Source: Euwallacea fornicatus
Taxonomy: Eukaryota > Arthropoda > Insecta > Coleoptera > Curculionidae
Assembly (NCBI RefSeq): GCF_040115645.1
Contig: NW_027096026.1
Location: forward strand, 372,001-436,000
Direction: 5' to 3'
Length of the DNA: 64,000 bases
This document shows positions 1 through 12,793 of this stretch, piece by piece (within the stretch, counting starts at the first letter, position 1; every line of letters starts with the position of its first letter). The position numbers and the translations under genes are program-made. Under the pieces are notes generated by a model. It searched no databases, had not been told where the DNA came from, and was given only the letters and a program-made list of their open reading frames with translations.

Positions 1-3000
1 GTTACGAAAGTTGTGTGTTTGAGCACATAAAGTACTATTTTTCTTGGAAATGCAACAAGATGCAATTATGATTTGTTGTGACTTCTCAAAGATCTCGACG
101 AGCTGATTAATTTGACACCTCGTTTAAGAAACTTGGAGTATGTTTGCTGAAGTTATCGAGCTTCGAAATTTGAAATGTTACAAAAGTTCTGTGTTTGAGC
201 ACATAAAGTACTATTTTTCTTGGAAATGCAACAAGATGCAATCATGATTTGTTGTGACGTCTCAAAGATCTCGTGGAGCTGATTAATTTGACACTTCGTT
301 TAAGAAACTTGAAGTTTGTTTGCCGAAGTTATCGATCTTCGAAATTTGAAATGTTACAAATGTTCTGTGTTTGAGCACATAAAGTACTATTTTTCTTGGA
401 AATGCAACAAGATGCAATTATGATTTGTTGTGACGTCTCAAAGATCTCGTGGAGCTGATTAATTTGACACATCGTTTAACAAATTTGGTGATCATTTGTC
501 GAAGTTATCGATCTTCGAAATTTGAAATGTTACGAAAGTTGTGTGTTTGAGCACATAAAGTACTATTTTTCTTGGAAATGCAACAAGATGCAATCATGAT
601 TTGTTGTGACGTCTCAAAGATCTCGTGGAGCTGATTAATTTGACACTTCGTTTAAGAAACTTGAAGTTTGTTTGCCGAAGTTATCGATCTTCGAAATTTG
701 AAATGTTACAAATGTTCTGTGTTTGAGCACATAAAGTACTATTTTTCTTGGAAATGCAAGAAGATGCAATCATGATTTGTTGTGACGTCTCAAAGATCTC
801 GACGAGCTTATTAATTTGACACATCGTTTAACAAATTTGGTGATCATTTGTCGAAGTTATCGATCTTCGAAATTTGAAATGTTACGAAAGTTGTGTGTTT
901 GAGCACATAAAGTACTATTTTTCTTGGAAATGCAACAAGATGCAATTATGATTTGTTGTGACATCTCAAAGATCTCGACGAGCTGATTAATTTGACACCT
1001 CGTTTAAGAAACTTGGAGTATGTTTGCTGAAGTTATCGAGCTTCGAAATTTGAAATGTTACAAAAGTTGTGTGTTTGAGCACATAAAGTACTAATTTTCA
1101 TTGAAATGCAACAAGATGCAATCATGATTTGTTGTGACGTCTCAAAGATCTCGTGGAGCTGATTAATTTGACACTTCGTTTAAGAAATTTGGTCATCATT
1201 TGTCGAAGTTAACGAGCTTCAAAATTTGAAATGTTACGAAAGTTGTGTGTTTGAGCACATAAAGTACTATTTGTCTTGGAAATGCAACAAGATGCAATCA
1301 TGATTTGTTGTGACGTCTCAAAGATCTCGTGGAGCTGATTAATTTGACACTTCGTTTAAGAAATTTGGTGATCATTTGTCGAAGTTAACGAACTTCAAAA
1401 TTTGAAATGTTACGAAAGTTGTGTGTTTGAGCACATAAAGTACTATTTTTCTTGGAAATGCAACAAGATGCAATTATGATTTGTTGTGACTTCTCAAAGA
1501 TCTCGACGAGCTGATTAATTTGACACCTCGTTTAAGAAACTTGGAGTATGTTTGCTGAAGTTATCGAGCTTCGAAATTTGAAATGTTACAAAAGTTCTGT
1601 GTTTGAGCACATAAAGTACTATTTTTCTTGGAAATGCAACAAGATGCAATCATGATTTGTTGTGACGTCTCAAAAATCTCGTGGAGCTGATTAATTTGAC
1701 AGTTCGTTTAAGAAACTTGAAGTTTGTTTGCCGAAGTTATCGATCTTCGAAATTTGAAATGTTACAAAAGTTCTGTGTTTGAGCACATAAAGTACTATTT
1801 GTCTTGGAAATGCAACAAGATGCAATCATGATTTGTTGTGACGTCTCAAAGATCTCGTGGAGCTGATTAATTTGACACTTCGTTTAAGAAATTTGGTGAT
1901 CATTTGTCGAAGTTAACGAACTTCAAAATTTGAAATGTTACGAAAGTTGTGTGTTTGAGCACATAAAGTACTATTTTTCTTGGAAATGCAACAAGATGCA
2001 ATTATGATTTGTTGTGACTTCTCAAAGATCTCGACGAGCTGATTAATTTGACACCTCGTTTAAGAAACTTGGAGTATGTTTGCTGAAGTTATCGAGCTTC
2101 GAAATTTGAAATGTTACAAAAGTTCTGTGTTTGAGCACATAAAGTACTATTTTTCTTGGAAATGCAACAAGATGCAATCATGATTTGTTGTGACGTCTCA
2201 AAGATCTCGTGGAGCTGATTAATTTGACACTTCGTTTAAGAAATTTGGTGATCATTTGTCGAAGTTAACGAACTTCAAAATTTGAAATGTTACGAAAGTT
2301 GTGTGTTTGAGCACATAAAGTACTATTTTTCTTGGAAATGCAACAAGATGCAATCATGATTTATTGTGACGTCTCAAAGATCTCGTGGAGCTGATTAATT
2401 TGACACTTCGTTTAAGAAAATTGGAGTTTGTTTGCCGAAGTTATCGAGCTTCGAAGTTTGAAATGTTACAAATGTTCTGTGTTTGAGGACATAAAGTACT
2501 ATTTTTCTTGGAAATGCAACAAGATACAATTATGATTTGTTGTGACTTCTCAAAGATCTCGACGAGCTGATTAATTTGACACATCGTTTAACAAATTTGG
2601 TGATCATTTGTCGAAGTTATCGATCTTCGAAATTTGAAATGTTACGAAAGTTGTGTGTTTGAGCACATAAAGTACTATTTTTCTTGGAAATGCAACAAGA
2701 TACAATTATGATTTGTTGTGACTTCTCAAAGATCTCGACGAGCTGATTAATTTGACACCTCGTTTAAGAAACTTGGAGTATGTTTGCTGAAGTTATCGAG
2801 CTTCGAAATTTGAAATGTTACACAAGTTGTGTGTTTGAGCACATAAAGTACTATTTTTCTTGGAAATGCAAGAAGATGCAATCATGATTTGTTGTGACGT
2901 CTCAAAGATCTCGACGAGCTGATTAATTTGACACATCGTTTAACAAATTTGGTGATCATTTGTCGAAGTTAACGAGCTTCAAAATTTGAAATGTTACGAA

Positions 3001-5110
3001 AGTTGTGTGTTTGAGCACATAAAGTACTATTTTTCATTGAAATGCAACAAGATGCAATCATGATTTGTTGTGACGTCTCAAAGATCTCGTGGAGCTGATT
3101 AATTTGACACTTCGTTTAAGAAATTTGGTCATCATTTGTCGAAGTTAACGAGCTTCAAAATTTGAAATGTTACGAAAGTTGTGTGTTTGAGCACATAAAG
3201 TACTATTTTTCTTGGAAATGCAACAAGATGCAATCATGATTTGTTGTGACGTCTCAAAGATCTCGTGGAGCTGATTAATTTGACACTTCGTTTAAGAAAC
3301 TTGAAGTTTGTTTGCCGAAGTTATCGATCTTCGAAATTTGAAATGTTACAAATGTTCTGTGTTTGAGCACATAAAGTACTATTTTTCTTGGAAATGCAAC
3401 AAGATGCAATTATGATTTGTTGTGACGTCTCAAAGATCTCGTGGAGCTGATTAATTTGACACTTCGTTTAAGAAGCTTGGAGTTTGTTTGTCGAAGTTAT
3501 CGAGCTTCGAAATTCGAAATGTTACGAAAGTTGTGTGTTTGAGCACATAAAGTACTATTTTTCTTGGAAATGCAACAAGATGCAATTATGATTTGTTGTG
3601 ACGTCTCAAAGATCTCGTGGAGCTGATTAATTTGACACTTCGTTTAAGAAATTTGGTGATCATTTGTCGAAGTTAACGAGCTTCAAAATTTGAAATGTTA
3701 CGAAAGTTGTGTGTTTGAGCACATAAAGTACTATTTGTCTTGGAAATGCAACAAGATGCAATCATGATTTGTTGTGACGTCTCAAAGATCTCGTGGAGCT
3801 GATTAATTTGACACTTCGTTTAAGAAATTTGGTCATCATTTGTCGAAGTTAACGAGCTTCAAAATTTGAAATGTTACGAAAGTTGTGTGTTTGAGCACAT
3901 AAAGTACTATTTTTCTTGGAAATGCAACAAGATGCAATTATGATTTGTTGTGACTTCTCAAAGATCTCGACGAGCTGATTAATTTGACACCTCGTTTAAG
4001 AAACTTGGAGTTTGTTTGCCGAAGTTATCGAGCTTCGAAATTTGAAATGTTACAAAAGTTGTGTGTTTGAGCACATAAAGTACTATTTTTCTTGGAAATG
4101 CAACAAGATGCAATCATGATTTGTTGTGACGTCTCAAAGATCTCGTGGAGCTGATTAATTTGACACTTCGTTTAAGAAATTTGGTGATCATTTGTCGAAG
4201 TTAACGAACTTCAAAATTTGAAATGTTACGAAAGTTGTGTGTTTGAGCACATAAAGTACTATTTTTCTTGGAAATGCAACAAGATGCAATCATGATTTGT
4301 TGTGACGTCTCAAAGATCTCGTGGAGCTGATTAATTTGACACTTCGTTTAAGAAATTTGGTGATCATTTGTCGAAGTTAACGAACTTCAAAATTTGAAAT
4401 GTTACGAAAGTTGTGTGTTTGAGCACATAAAGTACTATTTTTCTTGGAAATGCAACAAGATGCAATCATGATTTGTTGTGACGTCTCAAAGATCTCGTGG
4501 AGCTGATTAATTTGACACTTCGTTTAAGAAATTTGGTCATCATTTGTCGAAGTTAACGAGCTTCAAAATTTGAAATGTTACGAAAGTTGTGTGTTTGAGC
4601 ACATAAAGTACTATTTTTCTTGGAAATGCAACAAGATGCAATTATGATTTGTTGTGACTTCTCAAAGATCTCGACGAGCTGATTAATTTGACACCTCGTT
4701 TAAGAAACTTGGAGTTTGTTTGCCGAAGTTATCGAGCTTCGAAATTCGAAATGTTACAAATGTTCTGTGTTTGAGCACAAAAAGTACTATTTTTCATTGA
4801 AATGCAACAAGATGCAATCATGATTTGTTGTGACGTCTCAAAGATCTCGTGGAGCTGATTAATTTGTCACTTCGTTTAAGAAATTTGGTCATCATTTGTC
4901 GAAGTTAACGAGCTTCAAAGTTTGAAATGTTACGAAAGTTGTGTGTTTGAGCACATAAAGTACTATTTTTCTTGGAAATGCAAGAAGATGCAATCATGAT
5001 TTGTTGTGACGTCTCAAAGATCTCGACGAGCTTATTAATTTGACACATCGTTTAACAAATTAGGTGATCATTTGTCGAAGTTATCGATCTTCGAAATTTG
5101 AAATGTTACG

Positions 5111-8100
5111 AAAGTTGTGTGTTTGAGCACATAAAGTACTATTTTTCTTGGAAATGCAACAAGATGCAATTATGATTTGTTGTGACTTCTCAAAGATCTC
5201 GACGAGCTGATTAAATTGACACCTCGTTTAAGAAACTTGGAGTATGTTTGCTGAAGTTATCGAGCTTCGAAATTTGAAATGTTACAAAAGTTGTGTGTTT
5301 GAGCACATAAAGTACTATTTTTCATTGAAATGCAACAAGATGCAATCATGATTTGTTGTGACGTCTCAAAGATCTCGTGGAGCTGATTAATTTGACACTT
5401 CGTTTAAGAAATTTGGTCATCATTTGTCGAAGTTAACGAGCTTCAAAATTTGAAATGTTATGAAAGTTGTGTGTTTGAGCACATAAAGTACTATTTTTCT
5501 TGGAAATGCAACAAGATGCAATCATGATTTGTTGTGACGTCTCAAAAATCTCGTGGAGCTGATTAATTTGACACTTCGTTTAAGAAACTTGAAGTTTGTT
5601 TGCCGAAGTTATCGATCTTCGAAATTTGAAATGTTACAAATGTTCTGTGTTTGAGCACATAAAGTACTATTTTTCTTGGAAATGCAACAAGATGCAATTA
5701 TGATTTATTGTGACGTCTCAAAGATCTCGTGGAGCTGATTAATTTGACACTTCGTTTAAGAAGCTTGGAGTTTGTTTGTCGAAGTTATCGAGCTTCGAAA
5801 TTCGAAATGTTACGAAAGTTGTGTGTTTGAGCACATAAAGCACTATTTTTCTTGGAAATGCAACAAGATGCAATCATGATTTGTTGTGACGTCTCAAAGA
5901 TCTCGTGGAGCTGATTAATTTGACACTTCGTTTAAGAAATTTGGTGATCATTTGTCGAAGTTAACGAACTTCAAAATTTGAAATGTTACGAAAGTTGTGT
6001 GTTTGAGCACATAAAGTACTATTTTTCTTGGAAATGCAACAAGATGCAATCATGATTTATTGTGACGTCTCAAAGATCTCGTGGAGCTGATTAATTTGAC
6101 ACTTCGTTTAAGAAAATTGGAGTTTGTTTGCCGAAGTTATCGAGCTTCGAAGTTTGAAATGTTACAAATGTTCTGTGTTTGAGGACATAAAGTACTATTT
6201 TTCTTGGAAATGCAAGAAGATGCAATCATGATTTGTTGTGACGTCTCAAAGATCTCGACGAGCTTATTAATTTGACACATCGTTTAACAAATTAGGTGAT
6301 CATTTGTCGAAGTTATCGATCTTCGAAATTTGAAATGTTACGAAAGTTGTGTGTTTGAGCACATAAAGTACTATTTTTCTTGGAAATGCAACAAGATACA
6401 ATTATGATTTGTTGTGACTTCTCAAAGATCTCGACGAGCTGATTAATTTGACACCTCGTTTAAGAAACTTGGAGTATGTTTGCTGAAGTTATCGAGCTTC
6501 GAAATTTGAAATGTTACACAAGTTGTGTGTTTGAGCACATAAAGTACTATTTTTCTTGGAAATGCAACAAGATGCAATCATGATTTGTTGTGACGTCTCA
6601 AAGATCTCGTGGAGCTGATTAATTTGACACTTCGTTTAAGAAATTTGGTGATCATTTGTCGAAGTTAACGAGCTTCAAAATTTGAAATGTTACGAAAGTT
6701 GTGTGTTTCAGCACATAAAGTACTATTTTTCTTGGAAATGCAACAAGATGCAATCATGATTTGTTGTGACGTCTCAAAGATCTCGTGGAGCTGATTAATT
6801 TGACACTTCGTTTAAGAAATTTGGTGATCATTTGTCGAAGTTAACGAACTTCAAAATTTGAAATGTTACGAAAGTTGTGTGTTTGAGCACATAAAGTACT
6901 ATTTTTCTTGAAAATGCAACAAGATGCAATCATGATTTGTTGTGACGTCTCAAAGATCTCGTGGAGCTGATTAATTTGTCACTTCGTTTAAGAAATTTGG
7001 TCATCATTTGTCGAAGTTAACGAGCTTCAAAGTTTGAAATGTTACGAAAGTTGTGTGTTTGAGCACATAAAGTACTATTTTTCTTGGAAATGCAACAAGA
7101 TGCAATCATGATTTGTTGTGACGTCTCAAAGATCTCGTGGAGCTGATTAATTTGTCAATTCGTTTAAGAAATTTGGTCATCATTTGTCGAAGTTAACGAG
7201 CTTCAAAGTTTGAAATGTTACGAAAGTTGTGTGTTTGAGCACATAAAGTACTATTTTTCTTGGAAATGCAACAAGATGCAATTATGATTTGTTGTGACGT
7301 CTCAAAGATCTCGTGGAGCTGATTAATTTGACACTTCGTTTAAGAAATTTGGTCATCATTTGTCGAAGTTAACGAGCTTCAAAATTTGAAATGTTACGAA
7401 AGTCGTGTGTTTGAGCACATAAAGTACTATTTTTCTTGGAAATGCAACAAGATGCAATCATGATTTGTTGTGACGTCTCAAAGATCTCGTGGAGGTGATT
7501 AATTTGACACTTCGTTTAAGAAACTTGGAGTTTGTTTGCCGAAGTTATCGAGCTTCGAAGTTTGAAATGTTACAAATGTTCTGTGTTTGAGGACATAAAG
7601 TACTATTTTTCTTGGAAATGCAACAAGATGCAATTATGATTTGTTGTGACTTCTCAAAGATCTCGACGAGCTGATTAATTTGACACCTCGTTTAAGAAAC
7701 TTGGAGTTTGTTTGCCGAAGTTATCGAGCTTCGAAATTTGAAATGTTACAAAAGTTGTGTGTTTGAGCACATAAAGTACTATTTTTCTTGGAAATGCAAC
7801 AAGATGCAATTATGATTTGTTGTGACTTCTCAAAGATCTCGACGAGCTGATTAATTTGACACCTCGTTTAAGAAACTTGGAGTATGTTTGCTGAAGTTAT
7901 CGAGCTTCGAAATTTGAAATGTTACAAAAGTTGTGTGTTTGAGCACATAAAGTACTATTTTTCATTGAAATGCAACAAGATGCAATCATGATTTGTTGTG
8001 ACGTCTCAAAGATCTCGTGGAGCTGATTAATTTGACACTTCGTTTAAGAAATTTGGTCATCATTTGTCGAAGTTAACGAGCTTCAAAATTTGAAATGTTA

Positions 8101-8855
8101 TGAAAGTTGTGTGTTTGAGCACATAAAGTACTATTTTTCTTGGAAATGCAACAAGATGCAATCATGATTTGTTGTGACGTCTCAAAAATCTCGTGGAGCT
8201 GATTAATTTGACACTTCGTTTAAGAAACTTGAAGTTTGTTTGCCGAAGTTATCGATCTTCGAAATTTGAAATGTTACAAATGTTCTGTGTTTGAGCACAT
8301 AAAGTACTATTTTTCTTGGAAATGCAACAAGATGCAATTATGATTTATTGTGACGTCTCAAAGATCTCGTGGAGCTGATTAATTTGACACTTCGTTTAAG
8401 AAGCTTGGAGTTTGTTTGTCGAAGTTATCGAGCTTCGAAATTCGAAATGTTACGAAAGTTGTGTGTTTGAGCACATAAAGTACTATTTTTCTTGGAAATG
8501 CAACAAGATGCAATCATGATTTGTTGTGACGTCTCAAAGATCTCGTGGAGCTGATTAATTTGACACTTCGTTTAAGAAATTTGGTGATCATTTGTCGAAG
8601 TTAACGAACTTCAAAATTTGAAATGTTACGAAAGTTGTGTGTTTGAGCACATAAAGTACTATTTTTCTTGGAAATGCAACAAGATGCAATCATGATTTGT
8701 TGTGACGTCTCAAAGATCTCGTGGAGCTGATTAATTTGACACTTCGTTTAAGAAAATTGGAGTTTGTTTGCCGAAGTTATCGAGCTTCGAAGTTTGAAAT
8801 GTTACAAATGTTCTGTGTTTGAGGACATAAAGTACTATTTTTCTTGGAAATGCAA
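5111..8855. repeat. 15-monomer (2640-bp) segmental duplication in left array
   Basis: The stretch 5111-6215 reappears at 7751-8855, exactly 15 monomers (2640 bp) later, with only a few mismatches seen (for example at 5217, 5840 and 6059). Shared private variants, such as GTTATGAAAG near 5457/8097 and TAAGAAAATTGG near 6110/8750, show the match is between specific units and not just generic monomer similarity. Beyond 6215/8855 the copies diverge into different monomer types. It fits unequal exchange or amplification by blocks of whole monomers. Confidence 0.8.
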
Positions 8856-11819
8856 CAAGATACAATTATGATTTGTTGTGACTTCTCAAAGATCTCGTGG
8901 AGCTGATTAATTTGACACCTCGTTTAAGAAACTTGGAGTTTGTTTGCCGAAGTTATCGAGCTTCGAAATTTGAAATGTTACAAAAGTTGTGTGTTTGAGC
9001 ACATAAAGTACTATTTTTCTTGGAAATGCAACAAGATGCAATCATGATTTGTTGTGACGTCTCAAAGATCTCGTGGAGCTGATTAATTTGACACTTCGTT
9101 TAAGAAATTTGGTGATCATTTGTCGAAGTTAACGAACTTCAAAATTTGAAATGTTACGAAAGTTGTGTGTTTGAGCACATAAAGTACTATTTTTCTTGGA
9201 AATGCAACAAGATGCAATTATGATTTGTTGTGACTTCTCAAAGATCTCGACGAGCTGATTAATTTGACACCTCGTTTAAGAAACTTGGAGTATGTTTGCT
9301 GAAGTTATCGAGCTTCGAAATTTGAAATGTTACAAAAGTTCTGTGTTTGAGCACATAAAGTACTATTTTTCTTGGAAATGCAACAAGATGCAATCATGAT
9401 TTGTTGTGACGTCTCAAAAATCTCGTGGAGCTGATTAATTTGACAGTTCGTTTAAGAAACTTGAAGTTTGTTTGCCGAAGTTATCGATCTTCGAAATTTG
9501 AAATGTTACAAATGTTCTGTGTTTGAGCACATAAAGTACTATTTTTCTTGGAAATGCAACAAGATGCAATTATGATTTATTGTGACGTCTCAAAGATCTC
9601 GTGGAGCTGATTAATTTGACACTTCGTTTAAGAAGCTTGGAGTTTGTTTGTCGAAGTTATCGAGCTTCGAAATTCGAAATGTTACGAAAGTTGTGTGTTT
9701 GAGCACATAAAGTACTATTTTTCTTGGAAATGCAACAAGATGCAATCATGATTTGTTGTGACGTCTCAAAGATCTCGTGGAGCTGATTAATTTGACACTT
9801 CGTTTAAGAAATTTGGTGATCATTTGTCGAAGTTAACGAACTTCAAAATTTGAAATGTTACGAAAGTTGTGTGTTTGAGCACATAAAGTACTATTTTTCT
9901 TGGAAATGCAACAAGATGCAATCATGATTTATTGTGACGTCTCAAAGATCTCGTGGAGCTGATTAATTTGACACTTCGTTTAAGAAAATTGGAGTTTGTT
10001 TGCCGAAGTTATCGAGCTTCGAAGTTTGAAATGTTACAAATGTTCTGTGTTTGAGGACATAAAGTACTATTTTTCTTGGAAATGCAACAAGATACAATTA
10101 TGATTTGTTGTGACTTCTCAAAGATCTCGACGAGCTGATTAATTTGACACATCGTTTAACAAATTTGGTGATCATTTGTCGAAGTTATCAATCTTCGAAA
10201 TTTGAAATGTTACGAAAGTTGTGTGTTTGAGCACATAAAGTACTATTTTTCTTGGAAATGCAACAAGATACAATTATGATTTGTTGTGACTTCTCAAAGA
10301 TCTCGACGAGCTGATTAATTTGACACCTCGTTTAAGAAACTTGGAGTATGTTTGCTGAAGTTATCGAGCTTCGAAATTTGAAATGTTACACAAGTTGTGT
10401 GTTTGAGCACATAAAGTACTATTTTTCTTGGAAATGCAAGAAGATGCAATCATGATTTGTTGTGACGTCTCAAAGATCTCGACGAGCTGATTAATTTGAC
10501 ACATCGTTTAACAAATTTGGTGATCATTTGTCGAAGTTATCGATCTTCGAAATTTGAAATGTTACGAAAGTTGTGTGTTTGAGCACATAAAGTACTATTT
10601 TTCTTGGAAATGCAACAAGATGCAATTATGATTTGTTGTGACTTCTCAAAGATCTCGACGAGCTGATTAATTTGACACCTCGTTTAAGAAACTTGGAGTA
10701 TGTTTGCTGAAGTTATCGAGCTTCGAAATTTGAAATGTTACAAAAGTTGTGTGTTTGAGCACATAAAGTACTATTTTTCTTGGAAATGCAACAAGATGCA
10801 ATCATGATTTGTTATGACGTCTCAAAGATCTCGTGGAGCTGATTAATTTGACACTTCGTTTAAGAAATTTGGTGATCATTTGTCGAAGTTAACGAGCTTC
10901 AAAATTTGAAATGTTACGAAAGTTGTGTGTTTCAGCACATAAAGTACTATTTTTCTTGGAAATGCAACAAGATGCAATCATGATTTGTTGTGACGTCTCA
11001 AAGATCTCGTGGAGCTGATTAATTTGTCACTTCGTTTAAGAAATTTGGTCATCATTTGTCGAAGTTAACGAGCTTCAAAGTTTGAAATGTTACGAAAGTT
11101 GTGTGTTTGAGCACATAAAGTACTATTTTTCTTGGAAATGCAAGAAGATGCAATCATGATTTGTTGTGACGTCTCAAAGATCTCGTGGAGCTGATTAATT
11201 TGTCAATTCGTTTAAGAAATTTGGTCATCATTTGTCGAAGTTAACGAGCTTCAAAGTTTGAAATGTTACGAAAGTTGTGTGTTTGAGCACATAAAGTACT
11301 ATTTTTCTTGGAAATGCAACAAGATGCAATTATGATTTGTTGTGACGTCTCAAAGATCTCGTGGAGCTGATTAATTTGACACTTCGTTTAAGAAATTTGG
11401 TCATCATTTGTCGAAGTTAACGAGCTTCAAAATTTGAAATGTTACGAAAGTTGTGTGTTTGAGCACATAAAGTACTATTTTTCTTGGAAATGCAACAAGA
11501 TGCATTCATGATTTGTTGTGACGTCTCAAAGATCTCGTGGAGGTGATTAATTTGACACTTCGTTTAAGAAACTTGGAGTTTGTTTGCCGAAGTTATCGAG
11601 CTTCGAAGTTTGAAATGTTACAAATGTTCTGTGTTTGAGGACATAAAGTACTATTTTTCTTGGAAATGCAACAAGATGCAATTATGATTTGTTGTGACTT
11701 CTCAAAGATCTCGACGAGCTGATTAATTTGACACCTCGTTTAAGAAACTTGGAGTTTGTTTGCCGAAGTTATCGAGCTTCGAAATTTGAAATGTTACAAA
11801 AGTTGTGTGTTTGAGCACA

Positions 11820-11824
11820 TAAAG
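11820..11824. repeat. Target site duplication, left copy (TAAAG)
   Basis: The five bases TAAAG directly before the 5' LTR recur directly after the 3' LTR (19238-19242). They are bases 28-32 of the satellite monomer. A 5-bp duplication is usual for BEL/Pao integration. The uninterrupted monomer reads TAAAGTACTA at this point, which confirms the boundary. Confidence 0.95.
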
Positions 11825-12013
11825 TGTTAAGACTTGAGGGGCCAAGACTTGATATATTAGTTAATGTAAGTCCCAAAGCTACGCCCCTGCACATCTTGTA
11901 TTTGCTTGCTTCCCAGATGTCACGACCCGCCATAGTTGATACAAATGTTTTATTAGTCAAAATTCCTCGGCTTTGTGTTCTTCCGAAGAAACTATATTGC
12001 GAGGCAATCAAAC

Positions 12014-12020
12014 TATAAAA
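12014..12020 (+). promoter_or_regulatory. Putative TATA box of 5' LTR
   Basis: TATAAAA lies about 190 bp into the LTR, in the part shared with the 3' LTR (18573-18579). By the usual spacing, transcription would start about 25-30 bp downstream, near 12045, just before the inverted insert at 12080. No initiator motif is clear, and the start site is inferred from position only. Confidence 0.55.
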
Positions 12021-12079
12021 TGTGCATGGGATGTAGTCCTTGAGTGTCGAAATATCCCATCGTTACCCTTAGCGGTAGA

Positions 12080-12533
12080 CAAAATGAGTTCTGGGGCAAA
12101 CTGTTCATCTACGATGGACATTATGTTAAGTTTACCGAGTACAAACTAACGTGAAACCGTGGCGATATATACTTAATGGTGAGAGGGAATTAGTGGATTG
12201 TTTGGGGTAGCGGGTGTAAATATGGAAAGACTGACCTTTAAGCTGATGTTCACTCCTCGTTGGTGGTTTCCTCGACGTTGCTGGGAAGATCCGGCTCGAA
12301 GGACCAAATGTTGAACGATAGGCAGGGGTTCCTTCCTTGGAGGTTGGAGATACCACCCGCGAGTTATTATACGAGAGCGCTTACACGCGAGCACTACTTG
12401 TAGTACTTGTCGGTTCACGTTACCGACGTTGTACTTTTATGTTACGAGAGTCCAGGACGGACTATATACCTGCTTAGCGAGGTACACGTGGGATCTCCCG
12501 AAAATCTCGGAATTAGGACAACCCGTCAAACTA
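12080..12533 (-). repeat. Fold-back left arm (454 bp, inverted copy of 12569-13022)
   Basis: These bases are the perfect reverse complement of 12569-13022 (paired positions sum to 25102). Read backwards they contain gag codons 1-14, the leader, the primer binding site and the terminal part of the LTR. The outer end has 6 bp (CAAAAT, 12080-12085) that belong equally to the LTR and to the gag copy; the inner end shares TA (12532-12533). Such microhomologies are what template switching leaves behind. Identical small ORFs in the two arms arise only from this symmetry. Confidence 0.97.
12289..12306 (-). other. Inverted second copy of the primer binding site
   Basis: This is the reverse complement of the true primer binding site at 12796-12813, carried in the left arm. 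In RNA from this copy it would pair with the true site. Written in this orientation it has the sense of a tRNA 3' end, but it is not a tRNA gene. Confidence 0.9.
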
Positions 12534-12568
12534 ATAACTATTTACGAATCATTTAATAAATAGTGCAA
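12534..12568. other. 35-nt spacer of the inverted repeat
   Basis: This is the unpaired centre between the two 454-bp arms. It is ordinary LTR sequence, also present at 18978-19012, and it contains the AATAAA signal. In a folded transcript it would be the loop. Confidence 0.92.
12555..12560 (+). terminator. AATAAA polyadenylation signal, 5' LTR copy
   Basis: AATAAA lies in the part common to both LTRs, followed within about 20 nt by TTTGACGGGTTGTCC, a plausible GT-rich downstream element. In a 5' LTR it would have to be bypassed for full-length RNA. Here it sits in the predicted hairpin loop. Confidence 0.5.
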
Positions 12569-12793
12569 TAGTTTGACGGGTTGTCCTAATTCCGAGATTT
12601 TCGGGAGATCCCACGTGTACCTCGCTAAGCAGGTATATAGTCCGTCCTGGACTCTCGTAACATAAAAGTACAACGTCGGTAACGTGAACCGACAAGTACT
12701 ACAAGTAGTGCTCGCGTGTAAGCGCTCTCGTATAATAACTCGCGGGTGGTATCTCCAACCTCCAAGGAAGGAACCCCTGCCTATCGTTCAACA

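Larger units (their letters stand above)
1..11824. repeat. 176-bp satellite array, left block
   Basis: This is head-to-tail tandem satellite DNA with a period of exactly 176 bp. Taking GTTAC as the phase mark, units begin at 1, 177, 353, 529 and so on to 11793, giving 67 complete monomers with no net gain or loss of a base; the 68th is cut by the retrotransposon after 32 nt. Each unit is AT-rich. It opens with GTTACRAAAG, carries a conserved middle (TTGTGACGTCTCAAAGATCT near offset 75-95) and ends with a variable third that exists in two main forms. AGCT occurs once or twice per unit. No ORF of note crosses it: 176 is not a multiple of 3 and stops occur in all frames. Such arrays are usually pericentromeric, centromeric or subtelomeric; which applies here cannot be seen. 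Confidence 0.98.
11825..12793 (+). repeat. 5' LTR (rearranged, 969 bp)
   Basis: The 5' LTR has three parts. 11825-12085 equals 18384-18644 of the 3' LTR. 12086-12531 is foreign to the LTR plan and is the reverse complement of 12571-13016, that is LTR end, leader and gag start. 12532-12793 equals 18976-19237. The 3' LTR segment 18645-18975 (331 bp) is therefore missing and 446 bp stand in its place, which accounts for the 115-bp length difference. The aligned parts are identical base for base. The TATA box (12014) and AATAAA (12555) are both kept. Confidence 0.95.

Noticed and set aside
110..140. CENP-B box-like CTTCGTTTAAGAAAC in the monomers
   Set aside because: It has the TTCG and the later A of the CENP-B core, but lacks the CGGG half that the protein needs.
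11769..12018. Small ORFs in the LTR beginning, repeated at 18355-18577
   Set aside because: Non-coding LTR sequence present twice; one even runs from LTR into satellite. No codon or domain evidence.
12289..12306. tRNA 3'-end-like sequence in the left arm
   Set aside because: Only 18 nt match and it is the inverted primer site; no cloverleaf surrounds it.
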